Part shown: positions 1 through 7,800 of the stretch, piece after piece
Layout: each line of letters starts with the position of its first letter
How positions within the stretch are numbered: position 1 is the first letter of the stretch
Assembly: GCA_024349765.1 (NCBI GenBank)
Contig: AP026073.1
Span: 1,488,001 to 1,552,000, forward strand
Reading direction: 5' to 3'
DNA: 64,000 nucleotides
Source of the DNA: Streptomyces nigrescens
Lineage (GTDB): Bacteria; Actinomycetota; Actinomycetes; Streptomycetales; Streptomycetaceae
Notes under the pieces: generated by a model
The model's input: the letters and a program-made list of their open reading frames with translations, nothing else
Databases searched by the model: none
Told to the model about the DNA's origin: nothing
Program-made: the position numbers and the translations under genes

Positions 1-100
1 CGACGATCCGCTCGCCCGGCTGCCAGCGGCCGCTGACGATCCCCTCGAGGATGTGCTCGCGGATCTGCTCGCGGAGCGAATGGACGACGGGCGGGGTCAT
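1..100 (-). CDS. GntR-family transcriptional regulator, N-terminus only
   Basis: The reverse strand reads from an ATG at 98-100 off the left edge, giving about 33 residues that begin MTPPVVHSLREQIREHILEG. This is the opening of a GntR-type winged helix: a REQIREHILEGIVSGRWQPGERI helix-turn start with the typical G-x-W-x-PGERI turn. A ribosome site AAGGAG lies 5-10 bases upstream of the ATG. The effector-binding domain (FCD or UTRA) lies outside the window, so the subfamily and ligand cannot be told. It is on the same strand as sucB and lpd but separated from sucB by a strong hairpin, so it is probably a separate transcript. It may nevertheless regulate central carbon genes nearby; that is inference. 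Confidence 0.75.
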   Translation of the reverse strand, partial: MTPPVVHSLREQIREHILEGIVSGRWQPGERIV

Positions 101-176
101 GAGGTGCTCCTTCAGAGCGGGTGGTGACGCGGCGGGTGGCGAGGGGGCCATTATCCGGGACGGCGGCATGCGGAAG

Positions 177-221
177 GGCCGGCCCCGGTCCGCACGGATG
201 CCGTACGGACCGGGGCCGGCC
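177..221 (-). terminator. Hairpin terminator after sucB
   Basis: A perfect 16-bp stem has arms at 177-192 and 206-221 and a 13-nt loop. It lies 36 bases beyond the sucB stop codon. There is no T-run, which is usual for Streptomyces terminators. Confidence 0.75.
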
Positions 222-257
222 CCTTGTGTCACACGCCTACCGGGTGGCTGCCGGAGC

Positions 258-2006
258 TCAGAGACCGATCTCGGTCTCGAACTCGGCGGCCTCCAGGATC
301 TGCTTGACCGTGGTCAGGTAGCGGGCGGCGTCGGCGCCGTCCACCAGACGGTGGTCGTAGGAGAGCGCGAGGTAGGTCATGTCGCGCACCGCGATGGTCT
401 CGCCCAGGTCCGGGTGGTTGATGACCACCGGACGCTTGACGGTCGCGCCGATGCCCAGGATGCCGACCTGGTTCGGAGGCACGATCACGGTGTCGAACAG
501 CGCGCCGCGCGACCCGGTGTTGGAGATGGTGAAGGTCGCACCGGAGAGCTCGTCCGGGGTGATCTTGTTGCCTCGGACCTTGCCCGCCAGCTCCGCGGTC
601 TTGCGGGCGATACCGGCGATGTTGAGGTCGCCCGCACCCTTGATGACCGGGGTCATCAGGCCCTTCTCCGCGTCCACCGCGATACCGACGTTCTCGGTGT
701 CGAAGTAGGTGATCGTGCCCTCGTCCTCGTTGATCCGGGCGTTGACGACCGGGTGGGCCTTCAGCGCCTGGACGGCGGCCTTGACGAAGAACGGCATCGG
801 GGAGAGCTTGACGCCCTCACGCTGCGCGAAGGCGTCCTTGGCCTTGTTGCGCATCCGCATGATCGCGGTGATGTCCACCTCGACCACGGTGGTCAGCTGC
901 GCCTGGCCGTGCAGGGCCTTCATCATGTTGTCGCCGATGACCTTGCGCATCCGCGGCATCTTGACGGTCTGACCGCGCAGCGGGGAGACCTCCAGTGCCG
1001 GGGCCTTCGACGGCGCGGCGGCCGGGGCGGCGGCCGGCGCGGCGGCCTTGGCGGCCTCGGCGGCGGCGATGACGTCCTGCTTGCGGATCCGGCCACCGAC
1101 ACCGGTGCCCTTGACCGTGGCGAGGTCGACGCCGCTCTCCGCGGCGAGCTTGCGCACCAGCGGGGTGACGTAGGCGCCCTCGGCCTCACCGGCGGCCGGG
1201 GCCGGGGTGACGGGAGCCGGTGCGGCCGGAGCCGGCGCGGGGGCCGGAGCCGGAGCCGCGGGGGCGGCGGGCGCCGCCGGGGCGGCAGCGGCCGGCGCCG
1301 GAGCGGCCGGGGCGGGCGCCGGAGCCGGGGTGGGCTCGGGGGCGGGGGCCGGGGCCGGGGCGGCCGGAGCCGGAGCCGGGGCGGCCGGGGCCGCGCCCTT
1401 GGCGCCGATGATGGCGAGCTTGGCGCCGACCTCGGCGGTCTCGTCCTCGCCGACCACGATCTCCAGCAGGGTGCCGGAGGCCGGCGCCGGGATCTCGGTG
1501 TCGACCTTGTCGGTGGAGACCTCCAGCAGCGGCTCGTCGGCCTGGACCTCCTCGCCGACCTCCTTCAGCCAGCGGGTGACGGTGCCCTCGGTGACGCTCT
1601 CGCCGAGCGCGGGGAGGACGACGTCGGTGCCCTCGGCACCGCCCGCGGGGGCGGCGGCGGGGGCCGGGGCCTCGGCGGCGGGGGCCGGGGCGGGCTCGGG
1701 CTCGGGCTGCGCGGCCGGGGCGGGCGCCTCGGCGGCGGCCGGTGCCGGGGTGGCCGCGGCGGCACCGGTGCCGTCGTCGATGACGGCCAGCTCGGCGCCG
1801 ACCTCGACGGTCTCGTCCTCGGCGACCTTGATGGAGGTCAGGACGCCGGCGGAGGGGGCCGGGATCTCGGTGTCGACCTTGTCGGTCGACACCTCCAGCA
1901 GAGGCTCGTCGGCCTCTACGCGCTCACCCTCGGCCTTCAGCCAGCGGGTGACGGTGCCCTCGGTGACGCTCTCGCCGAGCGCCGGAAGGGTTACGGAAAC
2001 CGCCAT
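258..2006 (-). CDS. sucB: Dihydrolipoamide acyltransferase (E2), 2-oxoglutarate dehydrogenase type
   Basis: This is the E2 core subunit that passes acyl groups from E1 to CoA through swinging lipoyl arms. The 582 residues contain two near-identical lipoyl domains (about 1-78 and 127-202) with lipoylated lysines K43 and K167 in STDKVDT. Long Ala-Pro linkers follow each, then a peripheral-subunit-binding domain (about 285-320, [15 protein letters not shown]) and the catalytic domain with the C-terminal [11 protein letters not shown] motif carrying the active-site His. The start is the ATG before [10 protein letters not shown]. lpd (E3) lies 55 bases upstream on the same strand, so the two are probably co-transcribed. 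In actinobacteria one E2 can serve both pyruvate and oxoglutarate complexes (family knowledge), so the substrate is not settled by sequence alone. Confidence 0.95.
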   Translation of the reverse strand: MAVSVTLPALGESVTEGTVTRWLKAEGERVEADEPLLEVSTDKVDTEIPAPSAGVLTSIKVAEDETVEVGAELAVIDDGTGAAAATPAPAAAEAPAPAAQPEPEPAPAPAAEAPAPAAAPAGGAEGTDVVLPALGESVTEGTVTRWLKEVGEEVQADEPLLEVSTDKVDTEIPAPASGTLLEIVVGEDETAEVGAKLAIIGAKGAAPAAPAPAPAAPAPAPAPEPTPAPAPAPAAPAPAAAAPAAPAAPAAPAPAPAPAPAAPAPVTPAPAAGEAEGAYVTPLVRKLAAESGVDLATVKGTGVGGRIRKQDVIAAAEAAKAAAPAAAPAAAPSKAPALEVSPLRGQTVKMPRMRKVIGDNMMKALHGQAQLTTVVEVDITAIMRMRNKAKDAFAQREGVKLSPMPFFVKAAVQALKAHPVVNARINEDEGTITYFDTENVGIAVDAEKGLMTPVIKGAGDLNIAGIARKTAELAGKVRGNKITPDELSGATFTISNTGSRGALFDTVIVPPNQVGILGIGATVKRPVVINHPDLGETIAVRDMTYLALSYDHRLVDGADAARYLTTVKQILEAAEFETEIGL

Positions 2007-2061
2007 GGTTTCGGTTGCTCCTTACGAATTGCGGGATGTGGTCGTCGCGCCCGGACTTGGG

Positions 2062-3450
2062 TCAGTCGTGGGAGTGGAGGGGCTTGCCGGCCAGGGCCAG
2101 GTGGGCCTCGCCGAGCGCCTCGTTCTGCGTCGGGTGCGCGTGCACCAGCTGCGCGACCTCGGCCGGCAGGGCCTCCCAGTTGTAGACCAGCTGGGCCTCG
2201 CCGACCTGCTCGCCCATACGGTCACCGACCATGTGGACGCCGACCACGGCACCGTCCTTGACCTGGACGAGCTTGATCTCGCCCGCGGTCTTGAGGATCT
2301 TGCTCTTGCCGTTGCCCGCGAGGTTGTACTTCAGGGCGACGACCTTGTCGGAGCCGTACAGCTCCTTGGCCTTCGCCTCGGAGATGCCCACCGAAGCGAC
2401 CTCGGGGTGGCAGTACGTCACCCGCGGCACGCCGTCGTAGTCGATCGGGACCACGTTCAGACCGGCCAGCCGCTCCGCCACCAGCATGCCCTCGGCGAAG
2501 CCGACGTGCGCGAGCTGGAGGGTGGGGACGAGGTCACCGACGGCCGAGATGGTCGGCACGTTGGTCTGCATGTACTCGTCGACGAGGACGTAGCCGCGGT
2601 CCATCGCGACGCCCTGCTCCTCGTAGCCCAGGCCCGCCGAGACCGGCCCGCGGCCGATCGCGACCAGGAGCACCTCGGCCTCGAAGGTCTTGCCGTCGGC
2701 GAGGGTGACCTTGACGCCGTCGGCGGTGTACTCGGCCTTGTCGAAGAAGGTCCCGAGGTTGAACTTGATGCCCCGCTTGCGGAAGGCCCGCTCCAGCAGC
2801 TTGGAGCTGTTCTCGTCCTCGACCGGGACGAGGTGCTTGAGGCCCTCGACGATGGTGACGTCGGTGCCGAAGGACTTCCACGCCGAGGCGAACTCGACGC
2901 CGATCACGCCGCCGCCCAGGACGATCGCGGACTTCGGCACGCGGTCCAGCTTCAGCGCGTGGTCCGAGGAGATGATGCGGTCGCCGTCGATCTCCAGGCC
3001 CGGCAGGGACTTCGGCACGGAGCCGGTCGCCAGCAGGACGTGGCGGCCCTGGACGCGCTGGCCGTTGACGTCCACGGAGGTCGGCGAGGACAGGCGGCCC
3101 TCACCCTCGATGTACGTCACCTTGCGGGAGGCGATCAGACCCTGCAGGCCCTTGTACAGGCCCGAGATGACGTCGTCCTTGTACTTGTGGACCGCCGCCA
3201 TGTCAATGCCCTCGAAAGTGGCCTTGACACCGAACTGCTCGCTCTCGCGAGCCTGGTCGGCGATCTCACCGGCGTGCAGCAGAGCCTTCGTGGGGATGCA
3301 GCCGTTGTGCAGGCAGGTACCGCCGACCTTGCCCTTCTCGATCAGGGCGACGTCCAGGCCCAGCTGGGCCCCGCGCAGCGCCGCGGCGTAACCACCGCTA
3401 CCACCGCCGAGGATCACTAGGTCGAAAACGGTGCTGGCGTCGTTCGCCAC
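2062..3450 (-). CDS. lpdA: Dihydrolipoyl dehydrogenase (E3)
   Basis: This flavoprotein reoxidises dihydrolipoamide on E2 with NAD+. The GTG start gives 462 residues, the normal family length, and has GGAGG seven bases upstream. The open frame continues further upstream but without family-like sequence. Visible motifs are the FAD Rossmann loop GGGSGG (15-20), the redox disulfide CLHNGC (46-51), a second NAD-binding loop GGGVIG in the middle, and the C-terminal HPTQNE catalytic His-Glu pair. It lies directly upstream of sucB on the same strand, consistent with an E3-E2 operon. Confidence 0.95.
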   Translation of the reverse strand: MANDASTVFDLVILGGGSGGYAAALRGAQLGLDVALIEKGKVGGTCLHNGCIPTKALLHAGEIADQARESEQFGVKATFEGIDMAAVHKYKDDVISGLYKGLQGLIASRKVTYIEGEGRLSSPTSVDVNGQRVQGRHVLLATGSVPKSLPGLEIDGDRIISSDHALKLDRVPKSAIVLGGGVIGVEFASAWKSFGTDVTIVEGLKHLVPVEDENSSKLLERAFRKRGIKFNLGTFFDKAEYTADGVKVTLADGKTFEAEVLLVAIGRGPVSAGLGYEEQGVAMDRGYVLVDEYMQTNVPTISAVGDLVPTLQLAHVGFAEGMLVAERLAGLNVVPIDYDGVPRVTYCHPEVASVGISEAKAKELYGSDKVVALKYNLAGNGKSKILKTAGEIKLVQVKDGAVVGVHMVGDRMGEQVGEAQLVYNWEALPAEVAQLVHAHPTQNEALGEAHLALAGKPLHSHD

Positions 3451-3760
3451 GTCACGTCCTCCATGCATGGATGCGCCGGACCGGTCTGCGATGACCGGAC
3501 CGCGGCTGTTGTTCGGCCGCTTTAATTTCGGCCCTGGGTAAGGGGGGCCCTGTCCTGCCGAGAACCCATCTTCGCACTTGTTCAACGAAGCCGGGACGGC
3601 GGGCCGGGCTCTGGGCGGCTGATCCGCCGCCTCGATGGGGTTACCGGTGCGTATGCACGTACGGATTTCGTCGAGGGCGAACATATCCCGCTACGCACAC
3701 CGACGGCCCCGGGCTGTGAGCTCGGGGCCGTACGGACAAAACAGACCAGACGGGCCGGCG
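3451..3760. other. Intergenic region between pepA end and lpd start
   Basis: The 310 bases hold the pepA terminator hairpin (3703-3731) and presumably the lpd promoter. An AT-richer patch near 3515-3530 (TTTAATTTCGG) and an imperfect dyad (CGGACCGGTC / GACCGGACCG, 3477-3502) just upstream of the lpd ribosome site are the only regulatory-looking elements. No convincing coding sequence is seen. Confidence 0.5.
3703..3731 (-). terminator. Hairpin terminator after pepA
   Basis: Nine-base arms ACGGCCCCG (3703-3711) and CGGGGCCGT (3723-3731) enclose an 11-nt spacer that can extend the stem. The hairpin lies 29 bases past the pepA stop. Confidence 0.7.
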
Positions 3761-5302
3761 TCAGCCGAGGTCGCCCGCGGCGGTGCGCTCGGCCAGCCGC
3801 ACCAGGGTGCGGACCGCGGAGCCGGTGCCGCCCTTGGGGGTGTAGCCCCAGGGCGAGCCCTCGTGGAAGGCCGGGCCGGCGATGTCCAGGTGGGCCCACG
3901 GGATGCCCTCGCCGATGAACTCCTTCAGGAAGAGACCGGCGACCAGGCCGCCGCCCATCCGGTCACCCATGTTGGCGATGTCGGCGACCGGTGAGTCCAT
4001 GCCCTTGCGGAGGTGCTCGGGCATCGGCATCGGCCAGGACTGCTCGCCGACCTCCTCCGCGATCTCGTGGATCGAGGTGCGGAAGGCGTCGTCGTTGGCC
4101 ATGATCCCGAAGTGGCGGTGGCCGAGCGCCAGCACCATCGCACCGGTCAGCGTGGCGACGTCCACGATCGCGTCCGGCTCCTCCTCCGAGGCCCGGGTCA
4201 GCGCGTCGGCCAGGACCAGCCGGCCCTCGGCGTCGGTGTTGAGCACCTCGACGGTCTTGCCGCTGTACATGGTCAGCACGTCACCCGGGCGGGTGGCGGA
4301 GCCGGACGGCATGTTCTCGGCGAGCGCCAGCCAGCCGGTGACGTTCACCTCCAGGCCCAGCCGGGCCGCGGTGACGACGGCGGCGAATACCGCGGCGGCG
4401 CCGCTCATGTCGCACTTCATGGTCTCGTTGTGGCCGGCCGGCTTGAGCGAGATGCCGCCCGAGTCGTAGGTGATGCCCTTGCCGACCAGGGCCAGCGTCT
4501 TGTCCGCCTTGGGGTGGGTGTGCGCGATCCGCACCAGCCGCGGCGGGGCCTCCGAACCCTGGCCGACGCCCAGCAGACCGCCGTAGCCGCCCTTCTTGAG
4601 CGCCTTCTCGTCCAGCACCTCGGCCTTGAGGCCGAACTCCTTGGCCGCGGCCTGCGCCTCGGCCGCGAAGGACTTCGGGTCGAGGGCGTTGGAGGGGGTG
4701 TTGATCAGGTCGCGGGCGCGGTTGATCTCCGCGGCCAGCGCCTGCGCGCGCTCGGTGGCGGCCTTGAACTCCTTGTCGCGCGGCTTGCCGCCGAGGATCG
4801 CGACCTCGGCCAGCGGCGCCGACTTGCCGTCGTTCTTCTTGCCGTTCTTGCCGTTGCCGGCGCCGTTGCTGCGGAAGGCGGTGAAGGTGTACGCGCCGAG
4901 CAGCGCGCCCTCGCCCACCGCGGCGGCCGCCTCGGCGTCCTCGACCGGCAGCGCGAAGCCGGCCTTCTTGCTGCCGGCCAGCGCCCGGGCGGCACTGCCC
5001 GCGGCGCGCCGCAGCGCCTCGTGGTCGTAGCCGTCGCCCTTGGCCGGTGCGTCGCCCAGGCCGACCGCCAGCACGACCGGCGTCTTGAGACCGTCCGCCG
5101 CGGGCAGCTTGGTCACCTCGCCCTCGGCACCACTCGCGCCGAGGGTCTCCAGCACACCGGCGAGCTTGCCGCCGAACGCCTTGTCCACGGCCTCGGCGCC
5201 GGGGGCCACGACGACGCCCTTGGCGCCCTTGGCCACGCCGACGACGACGGCATCCGCACGCACCGTTGCGGCGGAGGAAGTACTGAGGGTCAGTGCAGTC
5301 AC
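3761..5302 (-). CDS. pepA: Leucyl (cytosol) aminopeptidase, M17 family
   Basis: This is a manganese/zinc aminopeptidase that removes N-terminal residues from peptides in the cytoplasm. The 513 residues have an M17 N-terminal domain and a catalytic C-terminal domain. The metal and active-site signature is complete: K275 and D280 in GKGITYDSGG, K287, D298 in KCDMSGAAA, and NTDAEGR (355-361). A Lys/Gly/Asn-rich insert (about 147-160) sits on the surface between domains. Translation starts at GTG; an AGGA lies about 13 bases upstream. A hairpin follows the stop. It is a stand-alone transcript between lpd and cobS on the same strand. Confidence 0.93.
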   Translation of the reverse strand: MTALTLSTSSAATVRADAVVVGVAKGAKGVVVAPGAEAVDKAFGGKLAGVLETLGASGAEGEVTKLPAADGLKTPVVLAVGLGDAPAKGDGYDHEALRRAAGSAARALAGSKKAGFALPVEDAEAAAAVGEGALLGAYTFTAFRSNGAGNGKNGKKNDGKSAPLAEVAILGGKPRDKEFKAATERAQALAAEINRARDLINTPSNALDPKSFAAEAQAAAKEFGLKAEVLDEKALKKGGYGGLLGVGQGSEAPPRLVRIAHTHPKADKTLALVGKGITYDSGGISLKPAGHNETMKCDMSGAAAVFAAVVTAARLGLEVNVTGWLALAENMPSGSATRPGDVLTMYSGKTVEVLNTDAEGRLVLADALTRASEEEPDAIVDVATLTGAMVLALGHRHFGIMANDDAFRTSIHEIAEEVGEQSWPMPMPEHLRKGMDSPVADIANMGDRMGGGLVAGLFLKEFIGEGIPWAHLDIAGPAFHEGSPWGYTPKGGTGSAVRTLVRLAERTAAGDLG

Positions 5303-5448
5303 GGTGATGAGAGTCCTGTTCCGTCCGGGAATCCGTTGTCGCGCCTTGGCGCGCTGCTGCGGCCGAGCCTACGCTCGGCGGCGCCGCGAGGCCCGGCCTG
5401 CTGCCGTACCGGCGCGGACCGTTGCGCGGCAGGTCGTACCGATCACGG

Positions 5449-5477
5449 CCAACTCATGGACGATACAAGGGAGTTGG
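5449..5477 (-). terminator. Possible weak terminator after cobS
   Basis: Seven-base inverted repeats CCAACTC (5449-5455) and GAGTTGG (5471-5477) are separated by 15 nt immediately beyond the cobS stop. The long loop makes this only a candidate. Confidence 0.35.
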
Positions 5478-5490
5478 CGAAACCGCCGGA

Positions 5491-6285
5491 TCATCCGAGG
5501 GTCAGCGCCAGCAGCGCGGTCAGCCCCGCGGTCTCCGCGAGCGCGCCGAACACGTCCCCGGTCACCCCGCCGAACCGCCGCCGGCAGTGCCCCAGCAGCA
5601 GTTCGCCGGCCGCCAGCCCGAGCACCGCTGCCAGCCCCGCGTGCACCGCGCCGTACGGGCCCCACACCGCGCCCGCCGCCGCACAGCCCGCGACCAACAG
5701 GGCGGCGCACAGCAGCGCCGCACGCACCGGCACCGCCCCCGCGACCGCCGCGCCCAGCCCCTCCGGACGGGCCGCCGGCACCCCCGTACGGGAGGCCAGG
5801 GTCAGTGCGCACCGGCCGGTGACCGCGGCCAGTGCCGCCCCCAGCGCGCCGTACGCCCAGCCCGCCGCGTACAGCCCGGCCAGCGCCGCCACCTGGGCCA
5901 GCAGCGTGAACAGCAGCGTGAGGACGCCGAACGGGCCGATGTCGGACTGCTTCATGATGCGCAGCGCGTCCTCGGCGGGCTTGCCGCTGCCCAGCCCGTC
6001 GGCGGTGTCGGCGAGCCCGTCCAGATGCAGTCCGCGGGTGAGGACGGCGGGCACCGCGGCGGTGCCGACCGCGGCCAGCAGCGGGCCGCCGCCGAGCAGC
6101 AGCAGCGCCCCGCCGAGGGCGGCCGCGGCGCCCCCGACGACCAGGCCGGCCAGCGGCGCGCAGAGCATCCCGCCGCGGGCCGCCGCCCGGTCCCAGCGGT
6201 GCACCCGCACCGGTAGCACGGTCAGCGTGCCGAACGCGAAGCGCAGGGCGTCCGCGCGGGCCCGGGGAGCGGGGGTCTCGGTCAT
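5491..6285 (-). CDS. cobS: Adenosylcobinamide-GDP ribazoletransferase (cobalamin synthase)
   Basis: This integral membrane enzyme joins adenosylcobinamide-GDP to alpha-ribazole, the last assembly step of the lower loop of cobalamin. The 264 residues contain the diagnostic acidic motif HLDGLADTADGLG (87-99) and MKQSDIGPFG further on. The rest is a run of Ala/Leu-rich membrane helices. It starts at ATG. cobT and cobU lie 4-6 kb upstream on the same strand, which supports the pathway assignment. A divergent membrane-protein gene starts 65 bases away. No cobalamin riboswitch is visible upstream. Confidence 0.93.
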   Translation of the reverse strand: MTETPAPRARADALRFAFGTLTVLPVRVHRWDRAAARGGMLCAPLAGLVVGGAAAALGGALLLLGGGPLLAAVGTAAVPAVLTRGLHLDGLADTADGLGSGKPAEDALRIMKQSDIGPFGVLTLLFTLLAQVAALAGLYAAGWAYGALGAALAAVTGRCALTLASRTGVPAARPEGLGAAVAGAVPVRAALLCAALLVAGCAAAGAVWGPYGAVHAGLAAVLGLAAGELLLGHCRRRFGGVTGDVFGALAETAGLTALLALTLG

Positions 6286-6350
6286 CGCGGCAGGCTATCC
6301 GGGCGTCCGCCGTGCCCGCCTGCCGCCCCCGGCCGTGAGGAGAGGGCCTA

Positions 6351-7097
6351 ATGGTGCCCATGGGTCACTGGTGGTACCGCAACATCGTCGAGCCGGGGAA
6401 GCTGCCGCTGCTGCTCGCCCTGGCCTCCTTCGTGCTGGCGTTCGTCGTCACCCGGGCCATCACCCGGCTGATCCGGGCCGGGAAGGGACCGTTCCGCAAC
6501 ATCTCGCCCGGTGGGCTGCACGTCCACCACGTGGTGCCCGGCGTGGTGCTGATGGTCGTCGGCGGTTTCATCGCGATCGCCGGCGACCGGCGCGGCTTCG
6601 GGTCCGGGGCCGCGGCGGTGCTCTTCGGGATCGGCGTGGGCCTCGTCCTGGACGAGTTCGCGCTGATCCTGCACCTGGACGACGTGTACTGGACCGAGGA
6701 GGGCACCAAGAGCGTCGAGGTCGTCATCCTCACCGTCGCCCTGGTCGCGCTGGTCCTCGGCGGCTTCCTGCCGTTCGGCGTCAACGAACTCTCCCCGGAC
6801 GAGACCGCCGACCGCCTCACCGTCGTCCGGACGGTCGCGGTGAACTTCGTCTTCGCGCTGCTCGCGCTGGTGAAGGGGAAGGCGCGGCTGGCGGTCGTCG
6901 GGGTGTTCGTGCCGTTCGTCGCGCTGTTCGGCGCGGTCCGGCTGGCCCGGCCCCACTCACCGTGGGCCAGGCGCTGCTACCGCAACCGCCCCAAGGCGCT
7001 GGCCCGGGCGAGGGTCCGCGCCTACCGGCACGACCGCCGCTGGTCGGGCCTGCGCCGCAAGGTGGAGCACCTCATCGGGGGCGCCCCCGACCAGTGA
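6351..7097 (+). CDS. Multi-pass integral membrane protein, function unknown
   Basis: The 248-residue protein has about six hydrophobic segments: roughly 16-36, 57-76, 84-105, 118-138 and two between 160 and 195. A conserved-looking HVHHVVPG stretch sits before the second segment, and an acidic DEFALILHLDDVYW loop follows the third. The His and Asp/Glu residues at the membrane edge could bind a metal, but I do not recognise an enzyme family. The basic C-terminal tail is cytosolic in character. The ATG at 6351 is favoured over the one at 6360 because GAGGAG lies at the right distance. Its 3' end overlaps the convergent gene at 7072 by 26 bases. Confidence 0.8.
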   Translation: MVPMGHWWYRNIVEPGKLPLLLALASFVLAFVVTRAITRLIRAGKGPFRNISPGGLHVHHVVPGVVLMVVGGFIAIAGDRRGFGSGAAAVLFGIGVGLVLDEFALILHLDDVYWTEEGTKSVEVVILTVALVALVLGGFLPFGVNELSPDETADRLTVVRTVAVNFVFALLALVKGKARLAVVGVFVPFVALFGAVRLARPHSPWARRCYRNRPKALARARVRAYRHDRRWSGLRRKVEHLIGGAPDQ

Positions 7098-7800
7098 CCC
7101 GCTGCGCGTCCCGCGGCTTCACCGGCCGCCAGGCCTCCCACAGCCCGCACACCACCAGCACCCCGAGGATCGCCGCGAGGTGCTCCTTGCCGGCCAGGTT
7201 GTTCTTGATGAACAGCACCTCGAACACCATCGAGCCCACCACCAGCGCGCCGGTGAACCACGCCCGGTAGCGCCAGCACACGAACACCGCCAGGCCCACC
7301 ACGGCCGCCGAGGGGCCGGTGTCGATGACGTACTTGTCCGAGTCGGGCAGGCCCAGCGGGCTCTGCGGGCCGATCCAGATCCCGATCCGGGCGTACATCG
7401 TCCCGGCGAGCGTGGCCACGTAGGCGACCAGCAGCGTCTTGCGCCACCCCAGGCAGGTCTCGGCGATGCCGAAGACCACCAGGATCTGCGCCAGCGCGCC
7501 CCACACCGGGAGGTCCAGCGCGGGCACGAACAGCGACAGCGGGGTGCGCAGCAGGGCGATCCACAGGTGCTCGTACGCCTGGACCGAGCCGATGTCCTGG
7601 ATGGCGTGGTAGCCCCACGCCTGGTTCTGCACGAACTGGAAGACCAGCGTCAGGCAGACCGCGGCGAGGGTCACCGGGATCGCCCGCAGCCTGGCCGTGA
7701 TCAGCTCCGACCGCACCGTCCGCAGCAGCGGTCCCCATTCGGCCCGCGCCGCCCGGCGCAGAACGGCTATGTCCCGCCGCCCCGCACGGGCCACACTCAT
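7072..7800 (-). CDS. Rhomboid-like multi-pass membrane protein coupled to a lysyl-PG-synthase-like gene
   Basis: The 242 residues contain about five to six hydrophobic segments beginning at LRAIPVTLAAVCLTLVFQFV. The layout and the KNNLAGKEHLAAILGVL C-terminal helix resemble the 'rhomboid-like' integral proteins common in Streptomyces, but no Ser-His protease dyad (GxSG) is seen, so proteolysis should not be assumed. Its ATG overlaps the TGA of the upstream synthase gene (ATGA at 7797-7800), so translation is coupled and a joint membrane role is likely. This is inference from context. Confidence 0.75.
   Translation of the reverse strand: MSVARAGRRDIAVLRRAARAEWGPLLRTVRSELITARLRAIPVTLAAVCLTLVFQFVQNQAWGYHAIQDIGSVQAYEHLWIALLRTPLSLFVPALDLPVWGALAQILVVFGIAETCLGWRKTLLVAYVATLAGTMYARIGIWIGPQSPLGLPDSDKYVIDTGPSAAVVGLAVFVCWRYRAWFTGALVVGSMVFEVLFIKNNLAGKEHLAAILGVLVVCGLWEAWRPVKPRDAQRVTGRGRPR

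Noticed and set aside
51-2261. Very long open frames antisense to sucB and other GC-rich genes
   Set aside because: They are Arg/Gly/Pro-rich mirror frames of real genes with no ribosome site or family resemblance; GC-rich codon bias opens such frames.
3451-3684. Upstream extension of lpd
   Set aside because: The frame stays open to 3684, but the added residues are not dehydrogenase-like and the GTG at 3450 has an excellent GGAGG site.
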